This document shows positions 56,551 through 64,000 of a stretch of 64,000 nt of DNA, piece by piece; position 1 is the stretch's first letter; the number at the start of each line of letters is the position of its first letter. The notes beneath the pieces were generated by a model. That model was not told where the DNA came from, ran no database searches, and was given only the letters and a program-made list of their open reading frames with translations. A program made the position numbers and the translations under genes. This stretch comes from Hemerocallis citrina (Eukaryota > Streptophyta > Magnoliopsida > Asparagales > Asphodelaceae): positions 45,754,283-45,818,282 of the forward strand of contig CM030366.1 in the NCBI GenBank assembly GCA_017893485.1. Direction: 5' to 3'.

Positions 56551-58063
56551 ATCCCACCCACCTTACAATAAAATTTCGTTCTCGAAATTTATTCAAGTGG
56601 CAATAAGATAACCCCAGAGGAAAAAAAAAAGAATTACACAAAAAGATAGGAAAACTTCTTATGAAACTCTTCCTCATGCTCCCAATTCGACTCACCCAGC
56701 GAGTAAGGATTCCAAGCAACCCGAACCAACCTGATAACCTTGTTCTTCAAAATCTTCTCCCGTCGGCCCAAAATCTAAAATGGGCAGATCTCACAGGGCA
56801 AGTCAGCCTGAACAGAGTACTCGGAGTAGTCGATAACATGATTGTTATCTCTGATATACTTCCTGAGTTGGGAGACATGATAGACATCATGCACTCTAGA
56901 TAGAGTCGGCGGCAATGCGAGTCTATAGGCCACCTTGCCTACTTGCTCCATAACATCAAACGGCCCAATGAACCTAGGGCTTAGCTTGCCCCCGCCTCCA
57001 AACCGGATAACCCCCTTCCATGGTGATACCTTGAGGAACACATGGTCACCCACTTCGAACTCCAATGGTCTTCTATTGACATCTGTCCATTTCCTCTATC
57101 TGTCCTGAGCTGCCTGTAGGTGTTTCCTGATCTGGACCACTGCATCAACAGTTCTCGTGATCAGCTCAGGCCCCAAAAGCTCCTTTCATCAATGTCGTCC
57201 CAGCACACTGGTGACCTACACTTCCGACCATACAAAGCCTCGAACGGAGCTGCCTTAAGTCTTTCTTGGTAGCTATTGTGGTATGAAAACTCCACCAAGT
57301 GCGGATGATCTTCCCAAGATCCTCCAAACTACAGAACACAGGACCTCAACATATCTTCCAATGTCTGAATGGTCCTCTTCGATTGTCCATCCGTCTGCAG
57401 ATGAAATGCAGTACTGTACTTCAGCTTGCTCCTAAGACTTCCTTCGAGACTTTCCTATAACTGAGATCTGAACCCAATGTCTCTGTCTGATACAATATTG
57501 ACAGGGACTCCATGCAATTTGACAATCTTATGCATATACTTCGCTACAAGGCTCTCTCTAGACTGACCCACTCTGAAGGGAATAATATGGGCACTCTTTG
57601 TCAAGCGATCCACAATTACCCAGATGGCATTGTGACCCTTGGGACTTCTCGGCAAAGCAGTCACAAAGTCCATGGTAATGTTTTCCCATTTTCACTCCGA
57701 AATAGGAAGAGGTTGAAGAAGTCCAGCAGTCCTCTGATATTCTGTTTTCACCTGCTGGCAGATCAAACACTACGAAACAAATCATGCGACAACTCTCTTC
57801 AAACCATGCCACCAAAAGTGCAACTTCAGATCCCGATACATCTTCGTATCACCGGGATGAATGGAATATGGCGAGTGATGAGCTTCCTCGAGCAACTTTT
57901 GCCTGACTTCCCCCTTCGAAACACATAGGCGGGTCCCAAAGCGAAGAGATCCATCCTCAAGAATAACCATGTCAGCCCTTGAACCTGCTTCAACTTCAGC
58001 GCAAAACTTCTGCAACTGCTCATCATCAGACTGTGCTTCTTGAATCTGCTCTACCAATGATGA
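56551..58063 (-). pseudogene. pol: E4 integrase with chromodomain (copy 2), inactivated
   Basis: Minus strand from 58057: SLRFGTRLCVSKGEVRQKLL, the HHCC half-site EEAHHSPYSIHPGDTKMYRD, frameshift, CLICQQVKTEYQRTAGLLQP, TMDFVTALPRSPKGHNAIWV (first Asp), NIVSDRDIGF (second Asp), then TAFHLQTDGQSKRTIQTLED, in which the catalytic Glu is Lys (codon at about 57377-57379). Stops follow (for example in LRSCVL-stop-FGGSW). Then [51 protein letters not shown] and a degraded chromodomain near 56760-56640. The polypurine tract is at 56551-56575. Confidence 0.9.
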
Positions 58064-58388
58064 CTATAACTGAAGCATCATACAACTCTGCTCGGTACTA
58101 GGCATAATCACGTCCAACTCCAACCGTCTCATCTCTCCGAAAAGCTCCTTCTGCTCAGTGAGGACCATAGTAACCGGTCTTCTGCACAGAGCATCCGGTA
58201 CCAAGTTAATCTTGCTAAGAAAATTCTGCAAATTAATATCAAAGTCTGCCATCAGTTCCAACCATCGCGTCTGCCTCATATTCAGCTCCTTCTGAGTAAA
58301 TACGTACTTAAGACTTTTCAGTGAAAATCTCCACTCGGTCTGCAAGTAAGTAGTGCCTCCAAAGCTTCAAGGCAAAAATCACAGCTGA
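58064..58388 (-). pseudogene. pol: E4 RNase H, C-terminal half
   Basis: Minus strand [29 protein letters not shown] and NLVPDALCRRP, lead-in to integrase. The N-terminal half continues at 63084 beyond the solo LTR; the break falls inside the LELTAVIFALK helix motif. Confidence 0.88.
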
Positions 58389-59097
58389 TGTAATATCCTG
58401 GTCAGATATTATATTTATATAATTATTATTTTTAAAGTTAAAATATTTTTATAGAAATTACTCGATTTTACTTATAAAAAGTTATCTTGATACATATATT
58501 AGTAAGTATATATAGGTATTGTATTAGTTCTGTGCACTTATACAAAATCTTGAAAGATGTTTTTTTGAGAAATGTCTGAAAAATCTCAGGCAGATATTAA
58601 AAATTATTATTTTATTATTTTTTTAGAACTGAAATATTTTTGGTGGACATCACCTGGTTTGTTAATAAACAGTATCTATACTTATAAACTAGTCGATATA
58701 TGACTGTTTTGTATCAATTGATACTGGAATCTTCTGAACCGGTAAATACAATTATTTTCTCGGAATTAAATGATTTTTGTACAGATTATTCGTTTTAACT
58801 AATAAAGATTTTATGTCTAGAAAGATATATGTACGCATATGTACAATATTGATTTCGTACGTTAGTAGGAAATCATGTAGTAAGTGATTTGGGGAAAATA
58901 TCTCTTATTCTTGATCAATCTTGATGAGATGAAGGGTTAAAATTGGATTAGGGCTTGATTGCAAATCAATTGGGTTTGATTGTAAATTAAATTTACAAAT
59001 TGATTCCTAATTGTTTTTTGCCACAAATGAGAATAGACAAGTGGCTCATTCTTAACCACTTGCAATCTCTCCCTCCCTACAAAACACCTCCCCCAAG

Positions 59098-59124
59098 CCC
59101 CCCCCCCCCCCCCCCCCCCCCCCC
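59098..59124 (+). repeat. C27 homopolymer
   Basis: 27 consecutive C in a C/T-rich stretch just before CTCTCTCCC. Length in the real genome may vary. Confidence 0.85.
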
Positions 59125-59815
59125 TCTCTCCCATTTCCGGCCAATCACAAAGAGGGCAAAATGCCCTCTTCCATTTTGGTGTTTCATCATTTCTTCTCCA
59201 TCTCTGTCTCATCTCTTCTTCTACTACTTTTTTACTTAGGTTTTGTTTAGAAAAATTGAAAAGAAAGGAAAAGAAAGAGATTGAATCAAAAGAAAAGAGA
59301 GGGTTTCATGGGTTCTTTTTCATGGTGAAGTTCTTGAAGAGGATCAAAACAAGGAGCAAGGAGAGAGTAGCAAGTTTTTCCTACACTTTTCAAAGGTGGG
59401 GGTTTCTCGCTCTTGTGTTGTTTTAGCTATTAGGGTTGATATATTGGTTGTATGTTGTTTTATTGAGTTGATTTCATGTATATATGGACTAGAAGAAAAA
59501 GCATGCAAAGTTTGAAGTAATAGAACACTAGAAGAAACGATAAAGATTCGGTTTTTTATGGTTGTAGGGTTGATTTTATTTAACTAGGTTAAAAGAGGAG
59601 TTTTACTCGAAATTTATTTTAGGGGTTCTTTTATGTGTTTTTATCATGCTAGGATTTTTGTGGATTTTTCGGAGTAATTTTGATGGGTGAAACGAGCCGT
59701 TTCCTTAAAACAGCGAGAGTTTCGCCAAAAACAGTGAACTAACTGTTTTGGGGTTAATAGCGACGTATATTCCAGGGGCTAGAACTTGGGTTTCCCTACG
59801 GAATTTGAAGAGCCG

Positions 59816-60900
59816 ACCAACTAGAGAGTTGTAGTAGACGCTCTCCCCTTTCCGAATTGACCTCTCGGGTTAAATTCCGATAAGAGAAGCAAAAGTTATG
59901 ACCGTTACAAAAACAGCAACTAGTTGTTTGGCTGAACGTTGCTGTTTTGGTTGCTTGATACTTTTGACTGTTTTACTGGTTGAATCTGAGGTTCGGGCCA
60001 ACTAGAGAGTTGTAGTAGACATCTTCCCCTTTCCGAATTGGCCTCTCGGGCTAGATTCCAGTAGGTGGGGTAGGAGTTATGGTATTTGGAAGATGCAGCA
60101 GCCAGCTTTGAGCTGAGTGTGCTTGCTGTTTGACTTCTTTGGTGTTTTAGAGAATCTTACCTGTAGAATCTGAGGTTTGGGCCAACTAGAGAGTTGTAGT
60201 AGACATCTTCCCCTTTCCTAATTTTCCTATTTGGTTAGATTCCGATAAGCGGCATAGGAGTTATGGTATTAGGAAGATACAGCAGCCAGCTTTGAGCTGA
60301 GTGTGCTTGCTGTTTGATTTCTTTTGTGTTTTAGAGTGTCTTACCTATAGAATCTGAGGTTTGGGCCAACTAGAGAGTTGTAGTAGACATCTTCCCCTTT
60401 CTGAATTGGCCTTTCGAGCTAGATTCTGATAAGCGGACTAGGAGTTACGGTATTTGGAAGATGCAGCAGCCAGCTTTGAGCTGAGTGTGCTTGCTGTTTG
60501 ACTTCTTTGGTGTTTTAGAGTGTGTTACCTATAGAATATGACGTTCGGGCCAACTAGAGAGTTGTATTAGACATCTTTCCCTTTATGAATTGGCCTATCG
60601 GGCTAGATTCCAATAAGCAGATTATGAATTATGGTATTTGGAAGATACAGCAGCCAGCTTTGAGCTGAGTGTGCTTGCTGTTTGACTTCTTTGGTGTTTT
60701 AGAGTGTCTTACCTGTAGAATCTGAGGTTCGGGCCAACTAGAGAGTTGTAGTAGAGTCTCTCACCTTTCTGAATTGCCCTATTTGGTTAGATTCCGATAA
60801 GCGGCGTAGGAGTTATGTGCTTTGAAAGTTTCAGCCTTGCCGTAGCTTCGGCTGTCCTTGCTTAGTTTTTGCGTCTAATCAGAGGACGGTAGATTGAGTT
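59816..60900 (+). repeat. 184-bp tandem repeats, about six units
   Basis: CCAACTAGAGAGTTGTAGTA recurs at 59816, 59998, 60182, 60366, 60550 and 60734 (spacing 182-184), with degenerate further copies near 60924 and 61088. Units also share CAGCAGCCAGCTTTGAGCTG and TGCTTGCTGTTTGACTTC. Confidence 0.93.
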
Positions 60901-61344
60901 CCATATGGAATTTGGGAAAGTGTTCAACTAGGAAATTTTAGTAGATGTTCCCACCTTTCAAATTGTCTAGTTTCGTTTACAAGCTACGGATGTTTCAGCT
61001 TTTTGTTGAAAATCGGTAGTTTGGTAACTATTTGCAGATGTTCGAGGGTCAGGAATTTGGAATTCCTTATGAAATCTGAACAAATGTTCAACTAGAGAGT
61101 TGTGGTAGACGTTCTCACCTTTCTAAAAAATATAATTTGTTAGATTTTCGATAAGCATAGTACTGGTTGCCTCTAGGCTGTCAGAAGGTCTTTATGTCGT
61201 TTTGGGCTTCTCATTGGTAGTATGCCTATTTTAGACTGTTAGAAGATTCTTCTGTTGTTTCTAATTATAGAAGATCATGTTTTGCTAGTAAGCACGTTTG
61301 GGTTGCTTCTAGGTGGTTAGAATACCTGTATGATTGTTTTTATA

Positions 61345-61500
61345 TGTGGTTTGCTTATATGCGGCTCGCCTAGCCCGTATGTAGTTGTTGGTCTCATTCG
61401 TAGCTTATTTGGCTCGTATGTATGTTGTTGTCTCATATGCAGCTTGCCTGGCTCGTATATAGTTGTTGGTTTTATACGTTGCTTGTTTAGCTTATATGTG
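61345..61500 (+). repeat. ~40-bp tandem repeats
   Basis: Three to four units of GGCTCGTATGTAGTTGTTGG with TCATATGCAGCTTG, starting near 61377, 61417 and 61457. Confidence 0.65.
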
Positions 61501-63083
61501 TTTTGTTTACTCGTATGTAGCTTATTAGCTAGTACACAGTTTGTTGTGCTCGTCTAGGGTGATATCAGTGCCCTAGGAACTATAGACCATCAAGACGTGT
61601 GTTTACCATACTCTTAAAGGTGTGGACAAGTCACTTCATGTGTACCGTCAGATCTTAATCGAGTTGGTTGATCGTGGACCAGAGTGTTGACAAAATCCAA
61701 GTTCAGGGTAGTAGCTTGCGAATACGTTCGTATTGCTGGGATCTTAGATCGATAGGCCAGGAACCAGATCCTTAGGGACTCTAGTAAGTCTAGGCTGAGC
61801 AGCCTAGTAGAGTTATCTTGCGAAGTCTAACTTAAGACTTAGCATGTTGTGTAAGTTCTGTTGTCATCCCTAGGTTTGTTTAGGGTAGTAACTTATGGAT
61901 ATTACTACTTAACCTATATTTATTATGATTTTCTCGCCGAAGGGAAAGAGTTGGTGTTAAGGGTGATAGCTTATGATCCGACCTATCCTATAGGCCGACA
62001 CTAGGTGGTGTTATTGAGTTGTACCCTTCTTGTCAAAGGGATACAATCTGTGCCTTCTCACGAGTTGGGAGCACGGGATCTGTATCTCATCTGTTAATTT
62101 CTAAAGCGCCTTGATAAGTGGGAGTGATTCCTGTCGGAGCTAGAGGATGAACCCCCGGAACTCCATATTGTCTTGTATCTAAGGGCGAGAAGTCATAGGC
62201 TACGGTCTAGCTAGGGGGCGGCAGGGGATGCTTCGAGCTAACCTGTGACCGTGGAAACTCCAAAGATTCGTCAGATATTTGAGTGAGGTCCGGTGCGCAT
62301 GGCAGGATTAGGCCGTTTTAGGGTAACCTCTTCAGTCATGTAATATCTTAAGAAACAAGTCGAGTACAAGAGTAGAATTCATGGTGCGGGTTCAAATCCC
62401 TATGTATGAAGAAACGGCTTGAGATGGGAGTATGTAGTATGGGATGCATACTGTTCCGGAGACTTGCTTGCATTAGAATAAGAGCATCATTGCATTAGTT
62501 AATCGGGCATTAGAGTCTAAGGTATAGCATACACCGACACATCAATTATATATACATGTTTCTCTTTTCATCAATCTGTTTGTTATAGTTGAGATTCGCT
62601 GCTAGTTATCAGCCTTAAAGCGTCAGTATATGTACTGACGTCCCCACTTCAATAGCTACTGGATTGCAGAAGTACAAGTACAGGATTCAGGAGGACTCAA
62701 GGCAAGAGAAGCAAGGAGTCGATTTCATTTCAGTTTTCCGCTGTGATATATGTTATAATTTCATTTGTAACAATTATTATAATTTATTCATTGTTGTAAT
62801 TTATTTATTATTGGAAAGCATCCAAGTTAAATACCAAGTGTTTTTTTTTTATTCACTGTACTTTGATGTAATTTGTTGAAAGTTGTAACACATGGGATTG
62901 TAAATATATTATTAAAACACCGTTATAATGTATTACAATTTTGAAACATTCGGCCTTGTAATACATTTGTGTTGAATAAAAAGTTTTAAATTTTCCTGTT
63001 TTTCTGTGTATTGTGGCTAATTGAAGAAAAAAATTGTGGCTTATGTCACGGTTTCCCAGTGTATGGAAATTTGAGGCGTTACA

Positions 63084-63302
63084 GCTGTAAGCTCCAAGTC
63101 ATGTGTAGGATAATTCTTCTCGTGCGGCCTCAAATGCCTAGAAGCATATGCGACAACCTTGCCTCGTTGCATCAGAATAGCACCCAAACCTCTGCCTGAG
63201 GCATCACAGTGAATTATGAAGCCTCCTAATCCATCTGGTATTGTTAACACCAGGGCTGATGTCAACCGATTCTTTAACTCAGTGAAGGCTTCAACACAAG
63301 AC
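63084..63302 (-). pseudogene. pol: E4 RNase H, N-terminal half
   Basis: Minus strand [40 protein letters not shown] and [20 protein letters not shown], with the first catalytic Asp and the Glu in place. The frame differs by one from the RT frame upstream because of an extra base in the A run at about 63330. Confidence 0.9.
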
Positions 63303-64000
63303 TCATCCCATACAAACTTCTGATCTTTTTCCAGTCAACTTGGTCAACGGTCTGGCAATCTTTGAAAAATTCCGAACAAACTTCCTGTGGTAACCTGCTA
63401 GCCCAAGAAAACTACAAACTTCAGATACTAACTTCGGCATCGGCCAATCCTTAACTGCGGAGATCTTAGACGGATCGAAAGAAAATCCATCGCTGGAAAT
63501 AATATGCCCCAGAAAGGCAACCCGGTCCAACCAAAACTTGCACTTGCTAAGCTTTCCATAGAGTTGATGTTCCCTCAATGTCTGCAAGACAACTCGCAAG
63601 TGCTCAGCATGCTCATCATGATTCCGAGAATAGACGAGGATATCATCAATGAACACCACAACAAACTTGTCCAGGAAGGGAGAGAAAACCCAATTCATCA
63701 ATCTCATGAACACAGCTGGAGCATTAGTAACTCCAAAAGGCATCACCAAGAATTCGTTGTGATCATATCGAGTGCGGAAGGCAGTCTTCTGTAGATCTTC
63801 AGCTTTCACCTTGACCTGATGGTACCCAGAATGAAGATCCAGCTTCGACAATACAACAACACCACCCAATTGGTCGAACAAGTCATCAATCCTTGGAAAC
63901 GAATCCCGGTTCTTCACTGTGACATTGTTCAACTCACGGTAGTCGATGCACAACCTGCGACTACCATCCTTCTTATTGACAAACAGTACAGGTGCTCCCC
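63303..64000 (-). pseudogene. pol: E4 reverse transcriptase, running off the window edge
   Basis: Open for more than 216 codons on the minus strand: [68 protein letters not shown], the intact catalytic box [37 protein letters not shown] and [12 protein letters not shown]. Upstream residues ([12 protein letters not shown]) continue to the edge. The polymerase core looks undamaged here, unlike E1; the frame breaks only at about 63330 (KLTGK then shift). Confidence 0.92.

Larger units (their letters stand above)
55079..57051 (-). repeat. ~988-bp tandem duplication across the E4 LTR/integrase junction
   Basis: Unit 1 is 55079-56063 and unit 2 is 56066-57051. Each holds ~480 bp of LTR start (GA repeat, TATA-like box, LTR terminus) plus ~500 bp of interior (polypurine tract, chromodomain, integrase C-terminus). 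The new junction is at 56063/56066, where ...CATGGTCACCC meets TGTTTCAACAGTAG. Units differ by scattered substitutions and GA-repeat length, so the duplication is not an assembly echo. Confidence 0.88.
58389..63083 (+). mobile_element. Gypsy-type solo LTR (4695 bp) inside E4 RNase H
   Basis: TGTAATATCCTGG ... TTGAGGCGTTACA, flanked by GCTGA (58384-58388) and GCTGT (63084-63088), one base different; the protein context shows GCTGT is ancestral. It contains a 27-C run (59098-59124), a donor-like AAAG|GTGGGGG (59394), six 184-bp tandem repeats (59816-60900), ~40-bp repeats (61345-61500) and an acceptor-like GGATTGCAG (62668). No interior. Related by termini to the 27253-30533 solo LTR. Confidence 0.9.
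36327..64000 (-). mobile_element. E4: Ty3/gypsy chromovirus, minus strand, incomplete at the window edge
   Basis: On the minus strand the order is RT (64000-63303), RNase H, integrase, chromodomain, polypurine tract and 3' LTR (55560 down to 36327). The element is split by E3 (36947-50035), a solo LTR (50598-53296) and a solo LTR (58389-63083), and carries a tandem duplication over the integrase/LTR junction. LTR pieces sum to roughly 3.4 kb. The outer LTR end TGTCACGTCCCGC (36327) is flanked by CTAAG; the partner flank is outside the window. Confidence 0.9.

Noticed and set aside
62391..62406. Pol III B box (GGTTCAAATCC) as a tRNA or SINE
   Set aside because: No matching A box at tRNA-like distance and no tail; a lone match.

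Overview
The window is repeat-derived plant nuclear DNA; I found no intact host gene. The evidence for a plant is: several Ty3/gypsy chromoviruses with a C-terminal chromodomain (Tekay/Del-like), primer-binding sites for plant initiator tRNA-Met, Copia LTRs, an L1-type LINE, tRNA-derived SINE modules and a broken FAR1/FRS-type gene. AT-rich introns and ATT microsatellites fit a large-genome angiosperm, probably a eudicot. I cannot name the species.

Layout. 282-10841: E1, a decayed chromovirus on + (5'-truncated LTR, PBS, gag, protease, RT, RNase H, integrase, chromodomain, 3.35-kb 3' LTR). 10842-12307 and 23097-25003: two parts of an older LTR (LTR-A), split by E2. 12308-23096: E2, a non-autonomous LARD-like element with 4.3-kb LTRs around an interior of about 0.95 kb without gag-pol, flanked by a perfect ATCTT duplication; its interior also holds a Copia solo LTR (17407-18663, TSD TTTTG). 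25004-27252 and 30534-30965: LTR-B, itself the host of LTR-A and of a solo LTR (27253-30533, TSD GTCCA) that carries SINE-like modules. 30966-31965: Copia 3' end, LTR and PBS. 31985-33267: FAR1-related pseudogene. 33542-35200: decayed LINE on the minus strand. 35200-36326: unassigned AT-rich DNA.

From 36327 to the right edge lies E4, a chromovirus on the minus strand whose 5' end is outside the window. It is broken by E3 (36947-50035, a second LARD-like element, TSD ATAAC, itself holding an inverted solo LTR at 44536-48824), by a solo LTR at 50598-53296 (TSD TCAAA) and by a 4.7-kb solo LTR at 58389-63083. An approximately 988-bp segment across its 3' LTR/integrase junction is tandemly duplicated.

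Three signals go beyond routine transposon annotation. (1) The long LTRs are built like small genes: TATA box about 0.4-0.6 kb in, a C-rich first exon ending in a conserved PGNxFPLFL-type peptide, a GC-type splice donor, an AT-rich intron of about 2.2 kb, then an acceptor and a short terminal exon (DQDDQLPDGVGDMRY-stop type). That exon's peptide is kept across divergent copies with many synonymous changes, and the reading phase joins across the predicted splice. (2) The interiors of E2 and E3 both carry, at the same offset, about the first 50 nt of initiator tRNA-Met, the same tRNA that primes these elements. (3) The gag-protease region of E1 contains two intron-like segments whose removal restores the expected protein.
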